A stretch of 64,000 nt of DNA from Tetrahymena elliotti 4EA. Its lineage: Eukaryota; Ciliophora; Oligohymenophorea; Hymenostomatida; Tetrahymenidae. Under the pieces are notes generated by a model that saw nothing but the letters and a program-made list of their open reading frames with translations, had not been told where the DNA came from and made no database searches. This document shows positions 13,336 to 27,900 of the stretch, in pieces. Numbering within the stretch: the stretch's first letter is position 1; each line of letters starts with the position of its first letter. Position numbers and translations under genes: made by a program. The stretch spans positions 66,645 through 130,644 of the forward strand of contig JH720317.1 of NCBI GenBank assembly GCA_000231825.2, given 5' to 3'.

Positions 13336-16300
13336 TCATATTATTTTACTAACTTTGTTGAAAAATGTCTTATTTTATCTTTTCATCAAATTTCTATATA
13401 AATTTAGTTTAATTATCTTTAAAGAAAAAATCATGATAGAAAGATAAATAATTGAAAAGAATATTATTGCAATTATAGATAATGAGATTCTTACATTTTC
13501 TGAGAATTAATCTACTAAATCATCATATATAATCCAATTAATGCATACAGATCCTGTTAGCAAGCAAAAGCGAGATAAAATTTAAATTTTATTAAAGCTA
13601 CCATCAGGGAAAGGCTTAGTTAATAGTATAAATAGAGTTTCAATACTATATAAGAGCTGTATAAAAATGATTTATTTAACTTTTGTTTCTGAGAGGAATA
13701 TCAATACATAAACAAGCATTGTTTTTCTGAAAAGAATTATTCCATTAATAAAGTGGTATTTTTAAATAAATTGCAGGGTTGAAAATTCCTAAAATCTTTG
13801 TTCAATTTTTTAAAGAATAGAATTGCTTTTATTTAATTTATTAGTCTAAAATCCATAAAAAACTAAAATAATTTGTGTTGCAATTAAAATTCCACTTAGA
13901 ATAATGCATGGTACTTAGAACAAAGTATCCATATTACTATCATATATTTGTAATTAAAAACTAATACTGTATTTATAGTAAGTTAGATATACTAATCCTA
14001 TAAATGTCATGAAAAAAAAGCTTTTATTATACAAGGTTATGGTTTTATTTATGATATTTTTTCTCTTCAGATTTACAATCTTATGCAAATAGGAGAGAAA
14101 ATAGAAGAATAGTGCTATAAACCAAATTATAGAAGGCTAAATCATGTTAATAAAGATATTAGAATGAACTTTTTCTCTTTAAAATGTATTTGGAACATTT
14201 GCTGTTTATGATGGAATAGTTGGTAGAAACTAAAAATTGCTAAAGTCAAATATCTTTAAAAATATATAGAGAGGTAAAGGGTAACTAGCATTTGCGAAGA
14301 CTAAGAGATTTATTGTTTGAAGAAGATCAAATACACTTATAAACATCCAAAAGGGTAGAAAAAATAATAATGAATAGGTTAAAACCCCAAGAATTATACT
14401 AATAATATTTGTTAGTAATTTTTGGCTTTCATCTTTGAATATTTGATTTTCTTTTAAACAGTTAAAAGAAGAATCTAATTTATAATTTTTTTTACAAGCT
14501 TCACACTAAAAACTTTTTCCAACAACACAATTTTAGCAATTTAAAACTTAGCAATCAAAAACACATTAATTATTGACATCTTTTTAATACTACTAAGAGC
14601 ATTTTAAACATTATTATGGGTCTTATAATTGACATTAATCACAATTAGGTACTTTGCAATAAAGTTAGCAATTAAAATTAGAATCTAAAGAATAATTCTA
14701 ATTACAAACAGAACATTATTTCATGTTATTTTGCACACAAATTTAGCAGTTAGAGACTTAACAATCTTGAATGCATTTATAATTTGAATCTAATTTATAT
14801 TAATAAATACAAGTTTAACACTGTACCTAGTTTCCTTAAACACATTTTTAGCAATTTGAAACTTAACAATCAAAAACACAATTATTATCTTAATCTAGTT
14901 TGTACTAACTTAAGCAGGTTTAGCAAGCATTTTAATTATTTAAAATACACTCTTAACAGTTACTAACTTTGCAATCAAATATGCATAAACCTTATAAATC
15001 TAATATGTATTCTTATTGGCATATTTTGCATTGATTCTGTATTCCATCTACACAAGTTTAACAATTTTAAACTTTACAGTCAAATATGCATTGCAAATTG
15101 GAGTCTAATTTATATTAAGAAATACAATTTTAGCATTATTACTGATTTCCATTCACACATGATTAGCAATTTTAAACTTAGCAATCAAAAATGCACAAGC
15201 CATTTTAGTCAGTTTTGTATTATGAATTACAAATTTGGCATTAATTTTAAATTCCATTCACACATTTTTAGCAATTTGAAACTTGACAATCAAAGACACA
15301 TACATTATTCGAATCAAATTTATATTATTAATTGCATTTTTAGCATTAATTTTAGTTACCATCAACACATTTTTCACAATTTTACACTTGACAGTCTAAA
15401 ATACACTTTTATTTAGCATCTAGTTTATATTAAGAAATGCATTAACTGCATTCATTTTAACTTCCGATTACACATTATTAACAATTTTAAACTAAGCAAT
15501 CAAAAACACATTAATTTTATGAGTCAAGCTTATATTAATAATCACACTAATCACATTACATTTAATTATTGCTGATACAATTTGAACAATTTACAACTTA
15601 GCAATCAATAACACAATTAAATTTAGAATCAACTTTATATTAGGAATTGCATTTTTGACATTTATTTTGTTCTCCTGATACACATTTTTCACAATTTGAT
15701 ACTTTACAATCAAATACACATTAATTATTAGCATCTAGCAAATAGTTTGAAATGCAATTCTAGCACTTTGTTCCATTTCCACTTTAACATGTTTAACAAT
15801 TTTATACTTAACAGTCAAAAATACATTAAAAATTTACATCAGTCTTGTATTAAGAAATGCAATTTTAGCATTTATTTTAAATTCCAGGTTAGCAAGTCTA
15901 GCAATACTAAACCAAGCAATCAAATTAGCAAAGATAATTAGAGTCAATTTTATAAGTATCATCACAAGTATTACATTATTATAAATTATTACTATTGCAT
16001 ATTTTACAATTTTGAACACCACAACAATGAAATTAACTTGTTAAATAATAGCCTGATGAGCATTAATTACATTTAGTTTTATCAGAAGATAAATATTATG
16101 TACATTAAGGAATATTTTAATAACAAATACTTGACATATTATCAAGAAAGCAAGATGATTAACACTATTAGCAAGTACCTATTATAAAATAATATTTTTA
16201 ATATTTAAAGTTTATATTATATTAATTAAATTAGAATTACCTGTATTAAAATCTACTTGAGTACAGCACGGGTCATTTGTTTTTAAACAAGTAAAAGTAT

Positions 16301-19290
16301 TAGTGGGATTCTAATACATATTAAGTGAAGCACATTCTGTACAAGTAGTTTTATTGCAGTCTGAACAAGTTGAATCACATTTAAGGCATACATTTCTTGT
16401 ATAGTTTGTTGTTGTTTATAAACTTGTGTAATAACCTTTAGGGCATTTATCAACACATGTATCTTGATATAGAGATTTATTTGAATCTGTACAAAGCAAG
16501 CACTTAGTTGATATTTAGTAGCATTAGGCACAATGTTAATCACAGTTAACACATTATTGCAAATTAGCATCAAAATACTAATTTAATTAGCAAATTGGAT
16601 TAAAGTAAACATAGACTTGAGTATTCACTAAATAAAGCATTGATGCTGGAAGTTATTATAAACAAGTACTAGAATCTGTACAAGATAAGCAATACTGAGC
16701 ACAATCCAGGCATTTAAAACCAGATAAATATGTTGCAGGAGGACAAGGTGATACTGGAGAATCATTATATAAATAGAAGCCCGTAGAAGGTTCAATGCAT
16801 TTTTTATTTGATAAGCACTTATTACAATTAAGATCACAAGCAACGCACAAATTATAGACATAAGTATATCCATTATTGCAAGAATTGAAAGGTATACATT
16901 GATTAGATGGAGAAGTTAAATATAATAAATATCCATATTAGCAATAGGTGCATGATGGTGTTGATTAACTTGAATAAGTATCACAGTTACTTATTGGGGT
17001 TTCACAGTTTTTAGTTAAAGCGTTTTAAAAAGTATATGTAGGACAACTTTCAACACAATTTCCATTTATATTGTAAAAATTAGGGGGACATAATGAGCAA
17101 ATTTATTGTTATTACCCATTTATTGTTGCTTCAGTTATACTCAAACATGTTGCAAAATCTTTGCAAATCTTCATATTATAGCTAGATATTTGAATCTTTT
17201 AAATATACTAATTTGAATTACAAGATGCAACTACTCGATACTAATTTTCTGTTACATTTTTGTACATAAAATATTGTGTAGGTCTTACAAATTATTGACT
17301 GCATACTCCATTAAAGTTGTAGTTATATTAAGAGTTACAAATAATACATAACTTAGTTGTTGGGTTTTGTTATTTACAATTATTACCAGAAACAATATTT
17401 CCAAATTTATCAAAAGAAAAATTAACCATTGTAGATAAGTTTATTGCAGGGCAAGTAGGATTTGTGTTATCCTCTCCAATATCACAGATATATCTAGGTA
17501 TACTTAAAAGATCACATGATACCATTGCTGGGTCACTGCAAAGAGTGCACTATGAGCTATTATCTGGAAGATAATAGCCAGTTGGGCAAATATATGCATA
17601 ATAATCTACTCCATTTACATTGTAAGTATAAATGAAGTTATTTTATGAACAAGTTGGAGTTGTCATATCGCATTTAATGCAAGAATTATTATTTACATAA
17701 AAAATTTAAGATGCACAATTTTGTACACATGAAGAAGTAAAATAAGTTGGTTAGCAAGTGAAGCATTATGTGTTGCTTTCATCTTATTAATATAAACATT
17801 GATTTATATTTATTGGTATGCATGTAGAATACTATGAAAAGGATTAAAAAGCCTAGAAAAATTAATACTCAGGGCAAGTTCTAAAAAAGCAATTACCATT
17901 AATTGATAATGTAATATCATTTGAGCAATTATTTTAAACACAAGCAAGCCTAATTAAATTCAAAGTATAACCTATTGGGCAAACAGAAACACATTAATAA
18001 GAATTAGTTGGATAATTAAATAGCTTAAATAGAAATGGTTAGCATATATCATCAAACACCCCAAAGTTAGGGTCATATCCTTTCCAATAGTTGGTAACAT
18101 TTTAACCATTTATTTAAACAATCTTATGAGCAACAAAAGGAGAGCAAGAAAAATGATAATTATTACTTGATTGTGAGTAATAATAAGATGGGCTACAACT
18201 AACCACACATTTACCTTATTAGTTAAAGTACCCTATTTTACAGTAAGTGCAACCACTTTAAGAACATATTTAACAATTTGCATCTTTGCAAGGTACGCAT
18301 ACTCCATTTTCCAAATAAACTCCACTTAAGCAACCGCATGTATTTAAATTAGTATTTATTTAAAAAGTATCAAAGCACTTGATTGGAAAAAGAGTAAATC
18401 CTGTTACTACTCCATTAGTTGTTTGCTTTTTTTGTTAAAATAAATGTAAATTATTTATTTTTTCAAAAACATTGTGATTACTTAATCTAAAAGTCTTCAA
18501 AAATAATAAAAAATTTTGACTCATATTTTTGAATAAAAAGATAAGTGAAATTGAAAACAAAATAATAGAAATTGATCTCAATTAATAAAATGCAGGTGTA
18601 TTTTTTCATTATTCATTAGACTAAATTCAAAGAAAATGGTAAATTTAAAAATATTTGTTTGGGTATTCATTAACTATAAAGTAAAAATATGCTTATTTTT
18701 TAGATTTTTTAATGAATTAAGTTTCAATATAGAAAGAATTTTATTTTAAGTAGAGATAAAATTAAAATATTAGTATTATATTTATGAAAGTCTATTTTAA
18801 TTGAAAAACATACTTTTGTAACTCCACATTCTAAAAAATAGTTGGCCTGAGGACATTGTTAACACAAATTGTTCAAGGGATTTCTAAAATAACCATAGGC
18901 GCAGCTAGTAGTACTACATATTTCGTAAGTAGTACTCATTAAATACCCAATTTTACAGACTAAGCATTTATTTAGAGATAAACAGACATCACAGTCATTC
19001 TTGCAATTTAGGCATTAATTCTAATAAAAGTATTATCCTATAGGGCAAGCTAAGCATAAAAACTAATTTTAAAGTTGAATTTTGTAGTAATTTGGTAAAC
19101 AATCTAAACAATCTTTCTGCTAATATCCATTGCAATTACTACATCCTTAAAAGCATTATTCACAGTCACCTTTTAATTCATCAAAGTAAGTACCTAACCC
19201 ACAAGTAGTGACTGCATGGATTATTTAATAAAAGCTTAGTGCTAGTAATACCTTTTAAAATAAATACTTGTGAAATAATTTCTAGTCCAT
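13336..19290 (-). CDS. Giant cysteine-rich multi-pass membrane protein, gene B
   Basis: Exons 18814-19290, 16241-18425 and 13336-16178 sum to 5505 nt (1834 residues plus TGA). Introns are 388 nt (18426-18813) and 62 nt (16179-16240). The N-terminus is signal-like. A conserved Cys-rich head with CxxC pairs follows (for example CLVCKIGYLMS), then a long conserved ectodomain in exon 2. Exon 3 is an array of modules of roughly 40 residues of the form C-xx-C-x5-Y-K-x-D-x5-C-x-FDC-x-V-x-NC-xx-C. From about residue 1475 to the end lies the family membrane module with several helices. It is clearly paralogous to genes C and E: same exon plan and same phase at intron 2. The furin/growth-factor-receptor-like Cys pattern suggests an extracellular adhesion or receptor role, but this is inference. 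Confidence 0.9.
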
Positions 19291-21030
19291 GTTAGTTTTT
19301 AGTTTACTTAGAAAGAATTTAAATATTCAATTTCACGTTAAGCAAATTAATTAATACTAATATCTAGTCTTAATAATCTAAAAATTGATGTTTTAATAGA
19401 TACTTTAACTAATATTTACACAATTGAGGTATGGTGTATTTTTCTAATTATTATTTCAGATAAATTTGTTGCTTAAAATATTTAAAGAATTAGTAATCAT
19501 AAGATTGAAAAATAATATTTTCTCAATTTATATTGGAATCTATTTCAAATCTTTCCATTGATGATAATCAGATTTTCTGAATAAATAAGATGAAAAAACT
19601 TTTAAATTTGTTATTTCTAATTGTATTGCTTTAGTAAAAAGTCTGCAAAACAACTTATTTAGTATATAATTTTTTGGTGAATTCTATTTAAAATCATCTT
19701 GAAATCATTCTTATTTTTGTTTGCTTATAATAAAATTAAAAATTGTAAATTGCTTATGTTTTATACTCACTCTTAATTAATATAAATTTTATCATAAGAC
19801 ACCACTAATGATATTCAAAATTGAAAAATTAATTAATTTTATGTGAATTTAAATACCACAACAAATTTAGTGAAAGAAATATTTGATCATATTGCAAATA
19901 ATAGGGAGAATTCTGATATAAATATTTATAAATTTTCTTTGAGGCAATTAAAATTAATTTAATAAAAAATCATTTTAGCTAAACCAATTTATTATTGAAT
20001 TTAAAAAACTAAATAAGATTTGATAATTATAATAATTTCTAAAGAGTTTAGTACTGTTTTAATAAAACTCTTTGATTGAAAATACATAATGATTTTTTGG
20101 TTGTTTGATTATCAATGGTTATGGTAGAATGAATCTTCTTAACTAATTTTTAACATTCTAATTTTAAACTTAAGATTTCTAAATTGTTTTTTATTTTACT
20201 TAAAAATAAGTTTCAAAAAAAAGATTAATTATTGATTGATACCTTGAAATTGTTTTATTTTGTTTTAAAAACTCGTTTATCTGAAATATATTAATTTTTA
20301 TAGATAGACTAAGAAATTATCAAATAATTAATTATTTTGACTGTAAGCCTTGATTTCAATTTCAGTTTGTGATTAGCCAAAGAATAGATTCAAATTCTTT
20401 TTAATGTTAATATTATCTTCTTTTAACTTTTTAATTAATTTGTTGCCTTACAATATTTAATTCATCAAAAGCTAACAAATCACAGTATCAGAATGATATT
20501 TTTATGAATGAGTAATATGCTCTTGAATTTATTTATCTCTTTAGATGAATTTTGATGAGATATCTGTATTAAATTATCCGCTAAATTTATTCATATTTTT
20601 ATTAGAATCTCTGCTCTGATGTTGCTAACTCATGAATTCATATTTTTTTATCTTACTTTAAAATTTAAGAGCTCAATTAATTTAGTTTTTCTTGATTGTC
20701 CTTGCTTTTCATATTATTTAACATTTTTTATTACCAAATTTAATTCTTAATCCTAAATAGAAAAAAATATTTTCAAAATGAAGAAGTTAAAGCTGAAAAT
20801 TCAAAATTTTTAAAATGATAATATTATTGAAAATTAATTAGATAGATATTAAGGTACATTTTTGAAATATTAATAATGGTAAAATATGATATATATAATA
20901 ACAAATATAAATTAAATCAAGAAATTAAAATATTTCCAAATTATTTATGAAATATTTAATATAGTAATTGAAGAATATGAATAAAATTTTAAATATTTTA
21001 ACATATATTGATTATTTGAAAATAAAATTC
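19291..21030. other. Intergenic, AT-rich, no gene supported
   Basis: About 1.7 kb between the 5' end of gene B and the 3' end of the Ala-rich gene. One TGA-terminated 73-codon ORF at 19590-19811 with a hydrophobic start was considered and not accepted. Nothing else recognised. Confidence 0.55.
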
Positions 21031-21975
21031 TCAAAGTTTACCAGTGCTGCTGGTAGTTTTATTATTTGAAGTAGCTTGCTTGAATATATTGTCTATGTTA
21101 TCTTTACTTGAACTAGAGGTTTAAGCTATCTATTATAATTGCTAAGCTTAGGTCGATGCATTTTTAGAATCAATAGCAGCTTAATCGGATTCAGCTTTAT
21201 CAGTGGCAGCTTTATCAGAGGCAGCTTTAGCAGAGTTTGCTTTGATATTTGCTTATCTATCAGCAGTACCCTTATCACTTTTAGCTTTATTTAAAGCAGC
21301 CTAGCTAGCTTTTAATTACTTTTAAGCTTTATTTACAGCTTCTTTCGCAGCTTATCTGACTGAAGCAGCTTAATTTTTAGCAGCTTTATCTGCTTCTGAT
21401 TTAGAAGCTTATGCCTTAGCAACTGCGGTATCATAATCTTATTAAGTTTACTCAAGTTATTTTTATGCTGCACTTAAAGCAGCTTAATCATCAGCAACTT
21501 ATTTAGTTGCAGCTTGAACTAGAACATCCTTTTAAGCAGCATCTTATTAAGCAGTTTAAGAATCCTATTAAGCAATTGCAGAAGTTTTTGCAGAAGCTAT
21601 AGCTTTATCAGAAGCTTTTTAAGCCTTTTCGGCTGCTACCTTTGCCTAAGAAGCAGCTTTAATAGCAGCTATTTAATCACTTTAAGCTTTTTAGGTAATT
21701 TAATCTCTTTGTTGCTTTAAATAGGCTACAATAAAATTGATGTTAATTTTATTTGTAGCAGCGAATTTTTGTAAAGCTAATTAGAATTAACTTCCTGTAA
21801 CACCATTCAAACTTTAAAGTTAAGTTTGGAGAAGTTGAATTTGATCATTAGTTAATTATTGTACTGTACTTCCAGAACTAGAAGCATTACCGTTTGAAGA
21901 GGTAGTAGTGGTATTGTCAGCAAAAACAATAGAAACAGCTAAAAATATAGCTAAAATTGTAAATAGTTTTTTCAT
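21031..21975 (-). CDS. Secreted alanine-rich coiled-coil protein
   Basis: A single exon of 945 nt gives 314 residues in the ciliate code. The chosen ATG at 21975 starts a classic signal peptide (MKKLFTILAIFLAVSIVFA); a further in-frame ATG at 22053 would put a charged leader in front of it and is less likely. After a Thr/Ser/Asn-rich stretch, residues about 55-285 are Ala/Lys/Gln/Asp-rich, with AA pairs spaced at 3-4 residues and almost no Pro. This is typical of a long helical coiled coil (for example KAASQAKVAAEKAQKASDKA). The tail is Ser/Thr/Asn-rich. There are no cysteines and no membrane helix, so it is probably secreted or held in a secretory granule. No family could be assigned. Composition and codon use look like the host genome. 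Confidence 0.85.
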
Positions 21976-23343
21976 TATTTCAGAATTATTTGTTACTACT
22001 TTTTTTAATTCTTTTTGCACTTTTTGTTTTATATTTTTATTAATTGTTATCAAATTTTTCTTTAGTTAGTTTATAAATTAAAGTAATAATGCCTTAAATC
22101 TATGAAGTTTTTTTGTTAAAAATTCATGCTGCATGACATTTACTAAAGAAGAAAGTTTTACCATAAATCTAACAAAGTAATATCATACAGTAAGATTAAT
22201 TGTGAACCAATTTTTAATTTATTTAAATTGTAAGATACAAAATGGGATGAAAAGTAATCAAATCAATTTTTGTACAAATATTTTAGAATTACCATTTTAT
22301 TAAAAAACATTTTAAATAAATTTTATCTTCAAATTTATTCTTATTTCAAATTAAATTAAAGTTAGGTAAAAAAACACTTAATTACTCCTTATTGAATAAT
22401 AAATAGTTAGATATTCATCTATTTTTAACAAATTCAAACTTTTATGATGAACCTCTTATGATCATTTTTTTTTTGATTTTGTAAATACATTAATGGATAA
22501 GACAATAATTATCAGAAAAACAAAATGAATGACTAAAAAATAATAGACAAATGAATAAAACTTAAAATAAAGTTTTTTTAACTTTAATTGAATTACCTGA
22601 ATTTTTTAATTAATCAAAAAATACGATATTTTTACTGGCTTTCTTTAGAATATCAAATTCAAGTTTCTTTACAAACAAAAGAAATTTTAATAATTACTGG
22701 ATTAATTATTCTCATTTTTTAATAAAACGAATGAAAGGTAATGAATGAATGAATGAATGAACTGTAATACTTTCGCAAAAACCAAACATTTAGAAATTTA
22801 AGTTACTATCTTAATAAATACAGAGTATCAAATATTAATATCTATTTTTTACTTTCAAATTGTTTTTTTTGAAACTTTTTCATTTTACAAATATTTGTCA
22901 ATTTATTATTGAAAAAAAAAAGTTCAAATGGTTCTTATTTTTCTCAGTTAGTTTATTTTTTAATTTGCTAATATAGCTTTTCTATAATTTGCAAAATTCA
23001 AGACAGTAAATTATCAATAGTTAACGTATAGCTATGACGAAAACGTTTATTTAAAGATTTAGATAATTTAATTACTGAAAAAAATATCAAACAAAATGGC
23101 TTCAATTTTATTACCAAATGTGTAAAATCTAAAATCCTTTCCCCTCAATATTTTATATTTTATTTTTTATTTTTTTAGTCAATTTAAAAATAATATCATT
23201 TTTTCATACTAAAACTCAAGTAAGATTGAATAAAATTTGTGCTTAATTATATGAAATGAAAAAAGATAAATTAATTATCAGAATAATTCATTTTAAATTT
23301 ATTTTCTTGTTTAAATACAAATATTAAAATTTATTAAAAAAAG
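21976..23343. other. Intergenic with a GAAT/ATGA microsatellite
   Basis: About 1.4 kb without a recognisable gene. It holds the probable promoter of the Ala-rich gene, and a short tetranucleotide repeat (GAAT)n around 22740-22760. Confidence 0.55.
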
Positions 23344-23415
23344 CTCCGAGACCGGGAATTGAACCCGGGTCTCCTGCGTGACAGGCAGGAATACTAACCA
23401 CTATACTATCTCGGA
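23344..23415 (-). tRNA. tRNA-Asp(GTC), copy 1
   Basis: The reverse strand folds as a 72-nt cloverleaf: acceptor TCCGAGA pairs with TCTCGGA, anticodon arm CCTGC-CTGTCAC-GCAGG with anticodon GTC, T arm with GGTTCAATTCC, and discriminator G. Box A (TAGTATAGTGGTTAG) and box B (GGTTCAATTCC) are intact. A T-run immediately downstream is a Pol III terminator. It is identical in its gene body to three other copies in the window. No intron and no encoded CCA. Confidence 0.97.
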
Positions 23416-24918
23416 TTAGATATCATTTAGTTTTTACAAATTTATTTTATTTAAAGATATATTTATTTTTCTAAATAATCTAAGTAAAATATTTTTCCTT
23501 TTTGAACATCAAAATACTCTTATTTTTCAATTCTAAGAGAAACGAACTCTGTGAATATATTTTTGTGTATTTAGATCTAAAAAAAAACAATAAAATATGT
23601 TAATTGCTTTCTGCTATAGATTCAAAGCAAATTTAACTCAATAAAATATTTATTTTATTAGGTACACTTTTAAAAATTTTATCTTTTAAAGTTACATAAT
23701 AGTTAAAATTTTGAGCAAAAAAGGATAAATAAAAAAATGATACATTCATTTTCTAAAGATTCACTAATTTAAATAAAAAATACATTTGCTTTCACCACTC
23801 TACAAAGTAATATAAAACATTAAAATTAAGTTGAAAAAAAGAAAAAGATATAACTGAAATCCTCAATTATTAACCAAAAAAAATATTTTTGAAAATTTTA
23901 AATAATTACCCTTTTCAAATAAATGGAAATAATAATAATCTAAATGAAGCCAAGATAAAAAAAATATCAATAACATTAGATTTTACTCATATTTTTGAAA
24001 GGTCTACAAAATGATGTTTATAAAAATATGGTATGTATACACAGATTTATGACAAATTGAAATTTGTAAAAGAATTTGAGAAATATTATCCTGCTCAATT
24101 AATTAGAAACATGTTTATAACATAAATTTCACACTATATTTTTTAGCCATTAATTATCAAAATCAATATTTATTCTTCTGAATAAGGAATTGATACTTCT
24201 TATATTTATTTTATTCTTTGAAAGATTATGATTATTTTTGTGCAATACAATTTAGTTTTTACATTTATTATAATAATTTATCAAGAAAATCACTTACTAT
24301 TTCTCAATATTTTTTCATAAATCTGTGTATTCATACCATATTTTTATAAATAATACATCATTTTGTAGCCCTTTCAAAAATGAATAAAATCTAATGTTAT
24401 TGATATTTTTTTTATCTTGGCTTCATTTGGATTATAATTTTTTCTATTTGTTTGAAAAGGGTAATATATGAAAAGAGGTAGATAGTATTTAATTTTAATA
24501 GAATAAAAAATATACAATTTAAAAAGATACTAATATCAAGGAATTACTTAATATTAAATTTTTATTTCATTTAAACCTAATTTATTGACAGATGGAAAAT
24601 AGATAATTCATCTAATTATTAAAAAATTTTTTTTAATATACAGTAATACCAGATTTCAAAAATTTATGCTTTCATTTTTTTGTATTCAGATTAAAAATGA
24701 ACAATTTTAAAATATAAATTTTCTTTTCCTAAATTATATTGTTTTTAAAAATATTTTATTAAAATGAGTAGTATATTTTAAAAAAAATAAAATATGTTGA
24801 AATAAACTAAATTAATATATACTAAATTAGCTTTCAATAGGTTAAAATATCTATTTTTATGTTATTAAACAATAAATAAAAAGTACAATAAAAACAATAT
24901 TATTTTCTTCATAATTTA
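23416..24918. other. Intergenic between tRNA-Asp copy 1 and gene C, containing an inverted repeat
   Basis: About 1.5 kb of non-coding DNA. Its main content is the long inverted repeat described separately at 23905-24466; the rest is AT-rich and featureless. Confidence 0.6.
23905..24466. repeat. Long near-perfect inverted repeat (foldback/MITE-like)
   Basis: The left arm 23905-24051 and right arm 24316-24466 are reverse complements over about 150 bases with few differences. For example, GAAGCCAAGATAAAAAAAAT in the left arm appears inverted in the right. The spacer is about 264 bases and carries no recognisable ORF. Such a structure could be a non-autonomous transposable element, a relic of germline-limited DNA kept in the macronucleus, or a source of double-stranded RNA. 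Target-site duplications could not be identified with confidence. Confidence 0.85.
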
Positions 24919-27900
24919 TCATTTATTTTATAAAATTTTGATTTTATCTGGTAGTTTTTATCTAGATGATCTTTTGAGGAATTCAATAACGTAAACCAAT
25001 AGCCTTACAAAAATTAAAGATAAAAAAACAATAGAGATAGCTGCCAGAGATTAGCGGATTGAGTTAGGGAATATATTTACTATATCATCATATGCTAGTC
25101 CATTAATGCATAGTACCGAGATTAAGAAACAAAAATTGCAAAAGATATAAACATTATTTTGATTGAAGTGAGGATAAGGTTTGTTCAGCAGTAATAATAA
25201 AGTTTGAAGACTAAACAAAATCTAAGTTAATATTATTTAAGTTATTTTATCTTCTTGTTTAAAGACAAGAATACTGACAAATAATATTTTTCTCAGAAGC
25301 ATAAAACCATTTAAAAAATGGTATCTATGAAAAAATTATTACCTTGAAAATTATTAAAATTTCAAAGCTAATTTTTCAGTGATATTTAAGTCACTATGAT
25401 TTTTTTTGATTAATTAAACATTGTCTAGGCCTAAAAAAACAAAAATTATTTAGCAAGCAAATATGAGCAAGCTTACTATCAAGCATATTTATCCTAAAGA
25501 ATCAAAACTCTATTCATAAATTTGAAGTTGGACACTTATGTTTATTTTATAAAATGTTAAAAAAATAATAGCGATAAATATTTAGTAAAAGAATCTCTCA
25601 TAAATGTAATGAAAAACCATGTAAATTCTGCTACTCTTATTTAATTTACTTTAATTTATTACATATGATAGAAAATAAACTAAGAGAGCAATAGACCATA
25701 CGATTAAAGGCTGTATTAAGTTGCTATAAAATTTAGAATCAAATCTTTCTCTTCCAAATGTTTAGGGTACATCTGCGTCATCACTCTTAATACTCGGCAA
25801 GAACTCAAAGTTACTAAAATTGAATAGTTTCACAAAAATGTAGAGTGAAAGAGGATAATTCACATTAATGTATGTTAGTAAATTAATCGTCTAAAGAAAA
25901 TCAAATAAAGAAACAATGATTTATAAAGGTGCTATAAATAATAGACCAAATACTACAAATCCAATTAGACCACTAACTATATTTGTTACATTTTGACTAT
26001 TTTCTTGTTATTTAAGATTATTTTAATAGCATTTATCATTTTTTAAATCACATTCCTTCTCACACTAGTTTTAAGTATTTAATTTATAATTTTATTAGCA
26101 TTTTTAACATTCATTTTAGCTGCTGCATTTGTAACAATTTTTAATTTAACATAATGTGCATTATTAGTTTTGATCTAAAAAGTAATTTGAAGAGCAAACT
26201 TTGCATTGATTTTGATTATTATCTGTACAAACTTTACAGTTTTATGATAAACAATTACTAACACAATTATTATTTTAATTTAGGCTAAATTGAGGTAAGC
26301 ATTATTAACAACTGTTTTAACTTCCTGGAGTGCATATTTTGCAATTTTAGGCCTTGCATTATAAAATACATTATTATAAATAGCTATCAAATTTATAATT
26401 TTCTTTACACAATTCACATTTTTTCCCATCACTCACCATACATTTTTAGCAGTTCTAAACTTAACATATACAAGCTGACTTATTGCTATCAAGTTAATAA
26501 TTTTATTAACAACTTAAGCAATTATAAGGATTATTGGGTTAGCACTATTTGCAATTTTTTACTTAACAGCCAAGTTCACATTTTAAATTGCTATCAACTT
26601 AATAATTTGTCTCACATTTAAAACATTCCTAAGAATTTGTTGACATACATGTTAAACAGTTTGCAACCTAACAGTTATTAACACAATTATTTTAGAGATC
26701 CAGACTGTAATGAGGCAAGCACTATTAACATTTATTTTAATTTCCAGGATTACATATCAGGCAATTTTATGCTTAACAATCTAAAATGCATTAATTATTA
26801 CCATCAAGTATATATTTATTTTCACATGTTTGGCATTGCTATCCATTATTCTCTTTACATATTTAGCAATCCTACACTTAACATAAACAACTAGTATTAC
26901 TACTATCTAGTAAGTAATTATCTTCACAACTATTACAAATGTTAGGGTTATTTTTTAGGCACTGTCTACAGTTTTTTATTAAACAGCTTAGCTCACATTA
27001 TTAATTTTAATCAATCTAATAATTTTTATTACATGTGTAGCATTATTTTGGGTTTGAAAAAATACAAGTTTAGCAATTTAATACCTAACAATCATTAACA
27101 CATTTACTTTATTAATCAAGACTGTACTGAGGTAAACATTATTAACATTCATTTTAATTACCTTGTATACAAGTCTAGCAATTTTAAACTTTGCAATCGA
27201 AAATACATTTCTTATTATGATCTAATTTGTATTCACTGATGCATGTTTAACACTATGACCCATCATATTCAGAACATTCCAAACAATCTTACACTTAGCA
27301 TAAACAATTTGAATTGCTACTATCTAGTTAATAATTTATTTCACAAACTTGACAAGTATAAGGATTATTTAATACACATTATTTGCAATTTTTTACTTGG
27401 CATAATAGGATACACTATAAGTTCTAATCTAATTAATAATTTTTGTCACATGAAAAGCACTGTTTAGGGTTTGTTGATAGACATGTTTAGCAGTTATCCA
27501 CTTAACAAATATTAACACAATTATTTTAATTATTTAGACTATAATTAGGTAAGCAACCTTGACAAAAATTCTAATTATCAGGTGCACATATTTGGCAATT
27601 TGGTACTAAGCAATCAAACACACACTTATTCTAAATATCCAATTTATATTTACTTTTACATATTTGACATTAATTGCCATCATCAGGGCTACATATTAAG
27701 CAATTTTCTGCTTTGCAAAGGCATTTAGAATTATTACTATCTGGGATATAATTTTTCATACAATTCCAACAAACAAAAGCATTATTTTATTAGCATACTT
27801 AACAATTCTGAATTTAGCACTTTAACTCACATTACTGGTTTGAATCAAGTTGATAATTAACAACACAATCTGCACATTTCATAGAATCAGTAGAAATACA

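Noticed and set aside
14784..15941. Several plus-strand ORFs rich in Asn, Ile, Phe and Tyr across the Cys-repeat exons (also around 27243, 39328 and 39802)
   Set aside because: They are antisense shadows of the minus-strand Cys modules; their apparent repeats mirror the coding strand repeats.
19590..19811. 73-codon ORF starting MKKLLNLLFLIVLL, resembling a small secreted protein
   Set aside because: With only TGA as stop, such ORFs are common in AT-rich spacer. The composition is Ile/Leu/Asn/Gln noise after the start, and no splice context or GC rise supports it.
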